From Setophaga petechia (lineage: Eukaryota; Chordata; Aves; Passeriformes; Parulidae): 64,000 nt of DNA. The notes beneath the pieces are model-generated. The model had not been told where the DNA came from and did not search any database. It worked only from the letters and a program-made list of their open reading frames with translations. Positions 35,791-51,995 of the stretch are shown here, one piece after another. A program made the translations under genes and the position numbers. The stretch spans positions 3,348,001-3,412,000 of the forward strand of contig JANCRA010000012.1 of assembly GCA_024362935.1 (NCBI GenBank), in the 5' to 3' direction. Within the stretch, counting starts at the first letter, position 1, and each line of letters opens with the position of its first letter.

Positions 35791-38334
35791 GATACAGAAT
35801 ATTTAATGTGGTATGATATCAGTTTCATATGGGAAAACACTGTATACTGCTCCCCTCAAATTGTAGTCTCATGATATGTCAGCTTCTATGATGACAGCAG
35901 TGACAACCTCTCGATGTCCTCTGCTGTGCTAACATAAGATTTCATGAGGTTGGACTCTTGGCTGAAACAGTGAACCAATGCAGGCCAAAAACACCCCAAG
36001 GGAAAACCCTTTTACTTTCAGGCCAGGTGAATTCAGTGACTTGGTGGCAGTGCAGCCCTGCAGTGCCAGCTCAGCTGTGCCAGGACGTGGGCTGGGGACA
36101 CACAGAAAGGCACCTGGGACAGAGATGCACATGGGGAACTTCTTGCTCTTCCAGTCTGGTTACACAAAACTGGCAGTGTTAAAGCAGTGTGAGTTTTAGT
36201 TAAAGCGAGGTATCAGCCAGCAGCATGCCAAATGCCAAGTACAAACATTTCAGATCAAGACTTGCCTCAGTTTCTGGGAGGGGAATTTGTCTTTAAATTA
36301 CTGTCTTAGATGAGCTGGCATGCCTGAATGCAAAACATAGAGACTTGTGTTCAGTTGTGACAAAGAAAAGTAGCAGCACAAGTCTTCTATTCATGTGTTT
36401 AAATCATTCAGGTCATATAAAGGATCCTGAGATCTGTTCTGCTAATTTAAAGGAAACTTCCCTGCCCCATCATCTACTCTGGTAGTTACTCATGCATCGC
36501 CTCCAGGCAGTGATAGGGGGTCAAACCCCTTTTACACTGGCACACCTCACACTCAGTCAGACCTGGTCTCCTTACTGACTTCACCCCTGGTTTCCCAGAG
36601 CAGTCTTAGATGTTCAGATACTTAAAACAATTTAGTCTTGGTGCAATAACTAAGTAACAAAATAAGACTTCAGCTGGGTGACTTTGACAAGGGGCCCTGA
36701 ACAAAGGAATCCCCATGGGTTTTTATACCCTAACAGGGCAAGGGTGACAAAGTCTGGGCTCAGGCTTAGGCTTCTGTCCCCAAAGCTCAGCCTGCAGCTC
36801 TGACTGCAGCTGCACACAGAAGTTCCTGCACCGAGTGTATTCCTTCACACTAAACAGCATCATGCAGTGTTAATTCTAAGTGAAGTGAATGTAGCAGCAT
36901 TGAATAAATGTGGCTTAAAATGCTGACATAATAACACTCAAGATCTGAGATCACTTTTCTAAATTTCTGTATGTAAAAATTTCTTAGTTTAACTAAAGTT
37001 ATTAGTGTTTGTCTAACTTGTATGACCAGTGGACATATACACATATTATTTCTGCTGCTTTCTGTCTATTATTGCTAGCTCAAAATGTAAAACCCCACGA
37101 CCAGATTTTTTTTTGTCATATCCAAGTTATCCATCACAATTTCAGTGTCCAAGTTTTATATAACATTATACATTGTCCACTTAGACATCTTTTTGAATTT
37201 TTTTTCAGATTTCAATAATGTAATCTTGTCCAGAGGATGCCATCCTAATTACATGTAATCAGATTACACAAGTTTATGTGGCAAAATATGTTCTTATTCC
37301 CTTCTGTTACCTAACCAAAAACATAAGGAATTAATCTAGTAGGTGGTCAAACCTAAAAACCCACTCTCTTGCCACCAGTTTATAATACTCTAATTACCTT
37401 GTTAATTACTGGAATTTTTTTACTTTTCATTTGCTCAAAACACTTTTGTGTGAATGAACATAAATATATATTTTCCTTTATTTTGCTGGGCTTAATCACA
37501 TGATTCTTCGGAGTGATGTTAACTAATGTCAGAATGATTTATTATAACTATTCATCCACCGCTCTGTCTTGATTTTTATGTATTACTATTATGATACCCT
37601 TTTCCATAATGAAATAGCTTTGTCTCACCTTACATGAATTTAGCCACCCATCCTTCTCTCAGTCCTCTGTAATACTGAAAATAAATCTGGATGTTTGAAA
37701 CAATTTTTAAACTATGCATATTGCAGATATTTATGCAGAAAATAGAGTGACTTCAGTAATAACTGGCAGAGACACCTGTATCATGAGCAAATTTTATGGC
37801 ATAATTTTCCACTTCATTATATGTTTGTTTTTTCTCTTCAGTTGAGGTAATTTAATGTCCATTTTCTTCCTATTGTTTGTCAACCTGTTTGTTTATGTGA
37901 AGCACTATAAATACTGTCTCAGCATGTTGCCATAACAATTGTTTTATTTTCAAGCGTGTAGTAGAAGCCTGATGAGATTGTGAAACTACCATATAAACAG
38001 TTTGAAGGACAAGTGTCTGAGATGTATGATCACAAATAAGTAAGGGTCCATGTTTTCTATATTTTCTATGCTGTTTTATTACAAGACTGACTTTAATTTG
38101 CACAATCTTTAAGCTTACTAATAACTTCACTATAATGCTGTTCATTTGAAGAAAGCAGACTAAATTTCATAGTGGGCCCTATAGAGGCACAGGATGGTTT
38201 AATTTCTCTCCCCACCCCTCTTCAAATCTCTGATGAGAGCATGACATCTGTGGGTTCAAAAGTGCCATATGTAAATGACCAAATTCTTCTGCAGAAGTAG
38301 TTAGATGTGGTAGTTGCTGTTTAAAGGTCTGGCT
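35791..38334. other. unique non-coding stretch
   Basis: No gene or family was recognised. The parts near 35980-36180 and 36440-36830 are GC-richer, without motifs I can name. Confidence 0.4.
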
Positions 38335-38400
38335 GACACTCTGATGACTTATGTATGTGACAGCTCTGTTGATTTCAAGGCCATTTGAAGTCAATGGGAA
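38335..38400. repeat. weak ancient MITE-like repeat relic
   Basis: AGCTCTGTTGATTTCAAGG, then CATTTGAAGTCAATGGGAA, contains two arms of opposite orientation (TTGATTTCAA and TTGAAGTCAATGGG). They resemble the centre of the same type of palindromic amniote repeat as at 35738 and 47320. Confidence 0.35.
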
Positions 38401-40479
38401 TATTCACAATGTGTAGAGACAAAATGCAAATTCTTCCTCCATCACAAAGTAGTTTCACATGAAGAAAGAGCTGCACTTTCAAATGGCAAACACAACCGCT
38501 AATATGGTAGTGTTTAGAAAGAGAGTATCTGAAACCAGAAATTATTCATTTAGTACAACTGATCGTTGTTTGAATAATTTTTCTAAGTGGAAAGAATTTC
38601 TGCTAATGGTCAGTATGGAAATCTCAAGCAGAAATATTAAACAGTATGCATATTTATCATGTGAATTATGTGAATAATTTAATTTTCTGCTTTTGTGCAT
38701 TTTCTACTTCGATATCTGTAAGGCAATATGATACTCTTCCTAGACATAAAGTGAGACATTGGGTCAGTTTTGGCTATTGACTTAGGAAAGGTCTACAGTT
38801 ACCTAGAGAAACAGTGCTGCAGGGTGTGCCTGTGCCTGAATTGAAATCAATTAGGCATTAATATATTTTCAGACAATATTAAAGACAAAAGCACCTGCTG
38901 GAAAGTCACACTTGCTGAAAGAGAGTGATAACAATAAACATTAATCCAGCAGTTTACCAGCCACTTGAGTATGAATTTTTGTCTTTGTGTTGGTGCTATG
39001 GATTGGAAAAGGGATTTGCAGATTTTGCCATTCACACAATTTTAATCATAAAATTCCTTAAAATAATGTGTATATGTGGTTTCTTTTTCATTTTACATGC
39101 ACTTCATATAAACATCTAGAGATGTAGTCATCCTGATTTCTTGTGTAAATGAACAGACAAAATCAGCACAAAATCAAAGCCTATTTAAGGTTGTATCTAT
39201 TTTAACATAATCTGTAAGCACTGCTTATGAGTTGTTGGTGGCAACTAATACCTCTTCATTTTCCTTCCTCCTTTTGTTATCTGATCCCTTCTAAATTGTT
39301 GAAGCCGTGGTTTCTAAATATTTAATCACACAAAACTTCCCAGAAGGATTAAGTAGAATTTACAGCAATGAGTGAGCAATTCTGCTTTCTGTTCTGTTTA
39401 TTGTGTTGGTGGACAGGAGCTAGAACTGCTGGGGGATTTTTTTGTTTGCTTTTGTGTTTTTGGGGTTCCTCTCAATGAAATCAATATTTGGGTAACATGA
39501 TTAATGATTTCTTAATCTAAGAAACTGACTGTGCAGTCAAGTGGAGACCTGACGGATAACAGTGAGGGCAGAGCAGCTAACATGCTATGTGTTGGTGTCA
39601 CTAATCTTCCAGGGAGGCTGGACATATGCAGGGATGCTACTGGAGTTGTTACTGAAACTCAATAATGCATGCCATTAAACACACAGTATCACCTGTTTCA
39701 GTTCTTTGCCTTGCAGACACATCTAAAGTCAGCCAGGGAAGGGACAAGTTAGTTCAATATACAGTATTTAGGTAAATTGACTGAAATGTAATAACTCTGA
39801 AATTGGGAAATATGAAAACCAAGAGCAAATGGATGAACTGCAGCATAGGAGCATAAATGCCTAATTAATTGCAGGCATTTTGGTGATCATGTTCAGGACA
39901 AATTTCAGGAATTGTCCCTCAGCAGCAAAAGAAGTCTTGAAGAAATAGTTCTCAAATGGTAGTTCCATAATGGTAAGGTATTTTACAGCAGGAGAACTTT
40001 CTGATAGTAGGAATCTTGCTGAAAAATACATCATTGTGAATTGGAAAAGGATGCTTAGGGCTTTTTATTGTCTTTCACTCACTAATATGACATAAAATGT
40101 GTTAAAAATCAGAAAATAAGAAATTATCCTCATCCTGCCATTACTTTAAACTGTTCTAAATCAAGAAATAAACCTGCAAAGAAAAAAATTATTCTGCCTG
40201 TTTACCTTTTTAATCTCCAACCTCACTTAGAGGTAAACATTTATAAATGTTTAAGAAGTCAGGTTAAATACCTGTTTAATGAAAAAATAAAATTTATTTC
40301 AAAATCATGCAACAAGAGAGGGTTTCAACTGTTACTTGTCTCAGCTGTTTACACAGTTATTGAAAGGGTTAAGTAGCATGCTATCAGTCATGCATATGAA
40401 ATTTGGAGTGAGAGGAGGCAAGTGGATTTGAGGTTGTTCTCCTTCAGTTCATTCAAGGTTCACTGAATAGGAAAGTGAA
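38401..40479. other. unique AT-rich non-coding stretch
   Basis: No gene or repeat was recognised. Confidence 0.45.
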
Positions 40480-40581
40480 TTTTTATTATCACTTCCTGTG
40501 AATGAGCAGTTGACAGGACCCATCAGGGAACTGCCAGAAACCTCAAGAGTTTCAAGTATGAAGCCCAGAGTCCACTGCAAA

Positions 40582-40595
40582 GTTTCCATGACAAC
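40582..40595 (+). promoter_or_regulatory. RFX X-box-like motif
   Basis: GTTTCCATGACAAC differs at two positions from the palindromic X-box GTTGCCATGGCAAC bound by RFX factors, and keeps the half-site spacing. It lies in a balanced-composition block (about 40480-40760) that may be conserved noncoding DNA. Binding is inferred only. Confidence 0.35.
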
Positions 40596-40636
40596 GCACT
40601 CATTAAAATAAAAGGAAATTGTGCCTGATATTTACA

Positions 40637-40659
40637 GCTTTCAGCATACAGCTGAAAGC
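40637..40659. repeat. perfect hairpin, 9-bp stem, 5-nt loop
   Basis: GCTTTCAGC at 40637-40645 and GCTGAAAGC at 40651-40659 are exact complements around ATACA, about 40 bases after the X-box-like motif. Confidence 0.8.
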
Positions 40660-40759
40660 CCTGTATCTCAGATTTCCAAAGTATTTACACCTGAGACCCA
40701 AGAATGCCGGCTGTCAAGAAATAAAGGATAGTTGTAACACTTAGCTGCGAAAGTGGAAA

Positions 40760-42595
40760 GGTTGTTTGCAGGTTAGATTTCAGCATTCTTCAATTTTTTG
40801 AATTGTAGTAAACATCTTTTCTGTCTCTTTCTGTGGTTTGCTAAAGGGTGAAATGGACTTAATATTAGCTTGAAAACAGACTTGAGGGAAGGTTTTAGTG
40901 ACAGCAGTTTTACTGAAGATAGGGATATTCTTCCAAGACAAGGGACTTTGAAAATAATCAAATTAAATTTATTTAGCTACAAATATCTAAATTCTGAAAG
41001 CTAAATTATCACTGATACTTCCTCAGGCTTGGTAGCAATCACTTACATTATAGTAAAGAACCACAGGGTTGAAGGGCAACAATAATAACATAGGTTTTTT
41101 ATTTGAGGTACTAAAGTCCTACTGAGTTCTTTTCTTTAGTATCCCCACTCCTTACACTGCCCTTTTCCACTCTCTCCCTTAACAATCATTTTGGGTCTCT
41201 TTTTGTGGCTTTATGCCAAGTTATTTTATTTTTAAACAGGTGAGAAAGCTCACAATGGGGATAAAACAATTAAGTGGAAAAGAACAGGGATGTCAAGACA
41301 GTAAATGAACTAGAAATTATTGTCTGACTTAGGCCAAGCACAGGTCTTGTTGTCCCTGATTCTTCAATTTCTGCAATCATACAAGAAGTCAGGCTATAAA
41401 ATTGGTGTTGCTTATTTTGACCTTTGGATGAATTTCACACTTATTGGTTAACAGTAATCCAGTACTTTACTCTTAAAAGATATAATAACAGAGTTAAAGG
41501 AAAGTAAAAAACCTTACAAATAGACACAGGCACATGCAAATACACCTCAAATTACATAATTTCCCAGCACGCACCTTGATCATACATTATACCGAGTCTT
41601 CTTCTTCCCTGACTGTACAAGTACCTTTATGCTGGCTGCTTGGCCAAGCAGGTATCAAATTGTAGTGTGTGAATAATGTCTTAGGTGAACAAAAACATCA
41701 CTGAGGGATGTGTGTCAGCTGCTTGGGAGGATATGTTTATGCATGTGATTATATCAGAATTAGTGTATTTATAGATTCTGATTTGGTAAATGGCCTGCCA
41801 GGTCAGACAGTTGGACTCCTCTCTTTCCCTTGGTCCCAGTGTTTGGGCTTTGATGTCCTTTGGGACTTATTCAGTGCAGCAGCATTTGCTGCTTTCTGTT
41901 CTGCATCTGGTCAGGTGGAGTAGAGACAGATTTTCAGCAAGAAATTGCTGTCCCTGACAGAGGAAGTGTCAACAATTCTGTGCCTTCTAAGGAAAGGAAC
42001 GTATTTTTCTCTCTCCCCAGTTCATCAAATTTAGCCATTTTCCCAAGCAATTCTTGAAGGAATCTTGCAGTTTCTCTCTTTTTTATCCTAAGTTTTTAGT
42101 CTTCTCTTGTTACTGATAGCTGCATTTGTTCATTTATAAAAGGTTGCTTTAGTTTCTATGGCTTTCATATTTAGTTGTCTTTCCTTTGCTAAGGAACACT
42201 AAGACACCACTCTCTCCCCTCTGGCTTCCTAGAAATCTTTACTCCAGTACTCTGGTCATTAGTTGGTTGCAGATAGAGTAGGGACACTATTTTGCCTAGT
42301 GGACGACAGCAAAATCCTTTTAGTCTCAGGATGGTCTTTTTCTCACCTGAAAATTCTCTCTGAATGAGATCCCCCTGCCATGACTTCCTTAAATGTACAG
42401 ACCCCAGTAATAGGCCTGTGAACTTTTCAGCTCTCTTTGTCAAAGTGCACTCCAGCACCATCTACTAATTTTCTTAATTTTACCATCTTCATACTGTTAG
42501 ACCACAAACCATAGCCACTGCACCAACCAGACATCCAGCATGGATGTGTAACTGTTTCTCCCAGGCATGTAAGTGTGACCCTCTGGTTCCTCAGA
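40760..42595. other. unique non-coding stretch
   Basis: No gene or repeat was recognised. The part at 41700-42060 has two overlapping plus-strand ORFs without motifs. Confidence 0.4.
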
Positions 42596-47317
<4,722 letters not shown>

Positions 47318-47395
47318 ATCTTCAGCTGGTGCAAAGAAATTTAACTTCATTGAAGTCAATGGTATCAAGGTAATTTAGATCAAGGACTAAATACC
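47318..47395. repeat. ancient amniote palindromic (MITE-like) repeat relic
   Basis: ATCTTCAGCTGGTGCAAAGA, then TTAACTTCATTGAAGTCAATGG, then GTAATTTAGATCAAGGAC. This matches an abundant reptile/bird self-complementary repeat (ctcagctggtgtaaat..agctccattgaagtcaatgg..). The central ACTTCATTGAAGT is itself palindromic. It is the best preserved of the MITE-like relics here. Confidence 0.5.
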
Positions 47396-49002
47396 TTCAT
47401 TTTTGATAGAGAAGCCTAGAAGAACACTACTAAGTGGGTACTTCACTTCATCTTTGATGGCAATGACTGTCTGGATATTGTTTGGCTCCTTAGGTAACTG
47501 GATGAGTTGGAAGATTCAGAAAGGCCTCAGAAATAAGGGAAATAAAATTGACAAATGGCTGCAACACAGGGGAAAAAAGTAGAAAATAATTATATAATAA
47601 CTGAGAGAACAAGAGGGAGAGGAGGGGGAGAGAGAGTGAACTCACAGGACGAGACTTTCAAAGGCACCTTTGTATCTTAGGATACTTAGGTACTTACCAT
47701 AAAGAGCATTGTGATTTTCAAAAATTTACATATTTTGGGGTGGTCACATTAACAAGAACACCTCAGTGTCTAAACTCCATGCTTGGGCATGATGTAACAG
47801 AGATTAAGGCTATCTGAACTCTTGTCAGGTCACTGCCAGTCCACTGGCAGCTCAGTTTGGAAAGATGCTAGTTCTCTTTTCTCACTTTTTTTGTCTGGAC
47901 AGAAAAAAGTTTGGTAAAAATTGGCCTGTGTCTAGGCCCAGGCAGAATGGGAATGAGACAGCATCTGGCATTTAAACAGCTGTGAAAATTAAATGCCTTC
48001 CAAGTTTAACAGCATCTGACCAGTGATATGTGGATTTTAAATCTTGGATTATGCTCTCAGTTGTAGCAGGATGTACAATGTTCCTTGGTGGATCATATCT
48101 CAAAGCAAAAGTGTCCAACTCATGTCAGCAACATTTTACTTAAGTTTAGTTTGGATCTTTGAAACCCACATAATAAAACAAGAAAACAAACAAACAAACA
48201 AGCAAAAACATTTGTTGAAGATTATTTACTAGCCTGTTCAATATGCTTATCTACATTCTTTGTGCAACAGTGATATTAATCCAAAATGATGAACTGTTTT
48301 GTTTTAAAGGAACATTTGTGTTTAAATGTCTTAGCTTCAATATATTCAGCTACTGAGCATAATTTTATCTTTAATAAAATTATTGAGTGGGCCAAATTGG
48401 TAAAAGTTACAATTAAATGGCAAGGGATTCAAGACCAGTGATTAGGACAAGTGAGTTTTAACAAATTTTTACAATGAATTGTTTTGAAATTCAAAACAAA
48501 ATATAATTAATAACTAAATATAATTAGTTATATCAGCTAAAATCAAAACTTACATGTTTCTATAGTCTGTATGATTTTTAGAGTTACTTTTGTTCCTATA
48601 TAATATAGGACATTCAATCTTGGATGGCTTTGTCAAGAAGAGCAAGTTTCCCCTGCTATAAAAAAAATCTAGAATGAAAGGGTCTTTTATGTATATAAAA
48701 AGACACCAAACTTTGTCCCTGTCCTTCTGTAATATGAAATATGGTAGAGGTAGAAGTCAATGGTAATTTTTCATCAGAAGGGTTTTTACCTGTATACATG
48801 TTACCAAGGTAGCAAAATAGAGATGTGGGAGATTCTTTACAGTAATTGCATTAGTTGTGTAATAATAGCAACAAAGATACCATTAATAGCATTATAACAG
48901 AAGCAAAAGCTTTATTCTTTCAGTTATATTGGATCCAAATGTTTAGTGGAACATTACTGTTTTTGGCACTTTCATAAGGAAATAAGATTAATGAGGACTA
49001 GA
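47396..49002. other. unique non-coding stretch with short purine and AAAC tracts
   Basis: No gene was recognised. A purine-rich tract (GAGAGAACAAGAGGGAGAGG and onward, about 47603-47636), an (AAAC)n run at 48182-48204 and an inverted repeat GTTTTGAA/TTCAAAAC at 48481-48497 are the only structures noticed. Confidence 0.45.
48182..48204. repeat. (AAAC)n microsatellite
   Basis: AAACAAACAAACAAAC-type units run for about 22 bases. Confidence 0.85.
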
Positions 49003-49100
49003 GTGGGAAACAAAGGTAAAACAAGTTGTTCATGATTGCAAAACAAATCAGTGTCACAAGCCAGGAATAAGATAGCCAGTCTTCTTTCTTACAGACTTCT
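49003..49100 (-). repeat. MIR-like ancient SINE relic
   Basis: The plus strand reads GGGAAACAAAGGTAAAACAAG, then TCAGTGTCACAAGCCAGGAA and TAAGATAGCCAG. This follows the complement of the MIR-type core along its length (gggaaactgaggcacaga..cagtgtcagagccaggaatagaacccag). It is the strongest of the three MIR-like pieces in the window. An avian retroposon sharing the same tail motif is the alternative. Confidence 0.45.
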
Positions 49101-51689
49101 TTTCGTGTTGTCCATTGTAAGAATAGCATAAAATGATTAAAATTAACTAGAAGAATGAAAATTAAATTAACATCTATAGGATTACTGTTAGCAAATCATG
49201 CATGAATTTTTGCTACTTATTCTGAAGTTAAAAAAAGATCTACTCATCTGCTTAATGTTCAAACCTTGATTCTTTATTATTTGAAACGCTGAAAATAAAA
49301 ACTAAAACTATGCTAAGGGCAATTATCAGCTGGCTATACCAAAGATCACATTTGCAGAGATTTAGGTATTTATTAGGTAGTTTTCTGGACCCTGATGTCC
49401 ACGTCTCACTGCTTTATTAGTGGAATGCACTGGAAATGAAAGAGAAAAGAAGCAGAAGCAACACAAGATTGACTTGCTGATTTAGGGAAAAATAATTTTT
49501 TCTGTAAGAAGTCAACCTAAAGAGCTGTGGTTTCCTATTGATCTGTGTGCTTTAAATTACTGTACTGGTACTGAACTACTCAAAATCCTATTATGTTCCT
49601 ATATTGTCCTCTCTTAGCTCCTCTTCTGTCCAGGCACATCTAAGCTGTGCATTAGCTGATTAAACAGTTGGTTGTTGACAAATAAAATGTGTGATAAGCA
49701 AGCTTATTTTACCTTTCTTCACTAAGGGCTGAAATTGGCCTTTATTTCTCACACTTAGTTAATTTCCACAAAATTTGTTGAAATGTGACTTTGTTATCTT
49801 TATCCCTCTGTCAGATTGGACTAAAATTGTCCAGTGGGTTCAAAAGTCACTGCAGACAATTGGACAGGTATCTGCACAAAGAACACAAATTACATCAAGA
49901 TTGTTTCTTTAGGAAAAAAAATAGCAGAAAATAGATGTAGCAGATCTTGCTTTATTTCTGCTTTCTCACAATTTACTTTTTAGTTTCATTTTCCAAATAT
50001 GAATCATAAATGGGTGGTGATTATTGTTCTAAAGGAAGATTTTAGTTTCATCTTATTCATGAACTGGGAGATCAATGTGGCTTTGGTTTTTCAAACAAAT
50101 ATCCAGGGTAATTCTAATACAGCTCCTAGATTATACAAAACACTGAAGTCTAATTAATTCACGATTATTGGAAAAAAAGAGAACTAAATAATATTATTTT
50201 TTAGAGACAATGTCCTAACTGCATCATGAACATTAAGACAGCAAGACCTATCATCTTAGTTTTCTGATTATTAATTTAAAAATAAATGTGAAGTTTTGCC
50301 AAAATATGGCTGAAATATTTTCTTCAGTTCTTTTATTTTCATTCTTTCTTGAGTGTCTGGAATTTATCTCAGGACCAAATGTGCTGAAATAATGAGGGAT
50401 GATATTTGACATAATGAGGGGATGGTATTCAAACCTGAACCTTTACAAGAACATTCCTTGACAATTGCAGCCCAAATTTCTGAAACTGACAAGTATTTGT
50501 CTCAAGTTCTAAAAAACATGCAAGATGCTGATGGTTTCCTGAGGAGGAAGTAACATTTAATGAAGGTGGCATTGAGAAATATAAATGCTTTTGAACAAAA
50601 ATAGGATTCCACAGAACACAAGGAAATGCGGACTAAGTGCTGCATTTATTAGCAATAGTCCTATTTGGTAATGAAATATTCTGTCCAGAAGAGTGGCAAA
50701 ATTAGACTGGATGAAACACTGAGGAAAATATCAGAGCAAACAATAACGTATTAGCAAAAAGGACAAGATGATCTACCCAGTGGACACTTGTAATTGTTGC
50801 AATTCAAATCAGAATCTGCTGTAACTGAGAATGTCTGGAGTCATTGTGTTCCTTTAAAAGAGGCAGAGATGCTGCCAATTATGACAATTGTCATGAAATA
50901 CTACATTCACTCAAAATCTTGGACTTTTCTATGTTTCTGGAGGGTAATGCAGATGTTTCTCTATTCAAGGCTGCATTTATTTTCATGTAAAAGGAAGGAA
51001 GAAGATTGGAAGAGAGAAATTTCTGTTCATGTGCACCATATTCTCCAAAGGTGGAGACGGGGCAGGAAGACTCAAAAGAATAAATTCAGGAATAAGTAGT
51101 GGAATCTGACATGTATAATCAGCACCTCATCCTGAACCAGAGGAAGAGAATTTAATTATTGACAAATTTGTCTTTATAACCTAAGTGGTTTCACCATTGA
51201 AGACTTGAGCTGCCCAGGCTCTCCAATGGGAAGTGTTTTATAGTGCTATAAGAGCTCTATGCCATCTAAAGCCACGTTCAGCTGTTTGTTTATCCTCTGT
51301 AATGCAACAAACCTGCTAGAATGCTCCTGCCCCCAGCTCCCTAAGGCTCCTGTCCTTATGTCCTCACCTGCAGAGCAGGTCCTGGTAGGGATTGCAAAGC
51401 TCTCACAGGTGATGGGCTCACAAAAGCTGCTTTTCTGCACAACAGGAAATTAACTTCAGTATCTGTGCTCTGTAACAACTGTTCACATCCAGGATCTTGT
51501 GGTACCTGTCACCCAACTTTCTCTGTCCCTATACTAGACAGCTAAAGCAAATAATTCTGTCTGACACTATGATCCCTGAAGATGCAGATGCCAGCAGGGG
51601 ATCATTCATCACATTTGAAAGGAGATGTTTGAATACAGTGAAATGTTCTCAGGATGTGAACAACTCTGCTCCACTGACTGTAGAAGATC
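49101..51689. other. unique non-coding stretch
   Basis: No gene or repeat was recognised. The part at 51180-51480 is somewhat GC-richer with ORFs open on both strands (51246-51453), but no protein family can be named. Confidence 0.4.
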
Positions 51690-51790
51690 TGTATCTCCAC
51701 AGGTATCTGTCTATATCTATCTCGATTCATCTACATCTCTCTCTCCCTCCCTCCATCCCAATCCTCCACCGTGTATCTTCATCATCTCTG
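51690..51790. repeat. pyrimidine-rich TCTA/TCTC low-complexity tract
   Basis: TATCTGTCTATATCTATCTC then CTCTCTCTCCCTCCCTCC and related words run for about 90 bases. The Ser/Ile-rich ORFs over it follow from the composition. Confidence 0.8.
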
Positions 51791-51960
51791 TAGGTGAATT
51801 AGATGATGCAGAAAGTTTTCCAAAAGTTAAAGATACCTGAGGTAAATTTGAGCTTCATTACCATTTTCTGCTTTCCACCTAGGATAATTTGAGATCACTC
51901 TAAAAACAAATGGGTCAAAATGGTAATTCAGAAATTTTGGTACAGCAGTTTGGAAGCCTT

Positions 51961-51995
51961 GTTTTACTTTTTTGTTTTACTTTTTTTGTTTTACT
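51961..51995. repeat. tandem repeat, GTTTTACTTTTTT type, about 2.5 copies
   Basis: GTTTTACTTTTTT, GTTTTACTTTTTTT, then GTTTTACT follow one another directly. Confidence 0.9.

Noticed and set aside
36512..36532. AGGGGGTCAAACCCCT as a regulatory palindrome
   Set aside because: Only a 5-bp stem, which is expected by chance in a GC-richer stretch.
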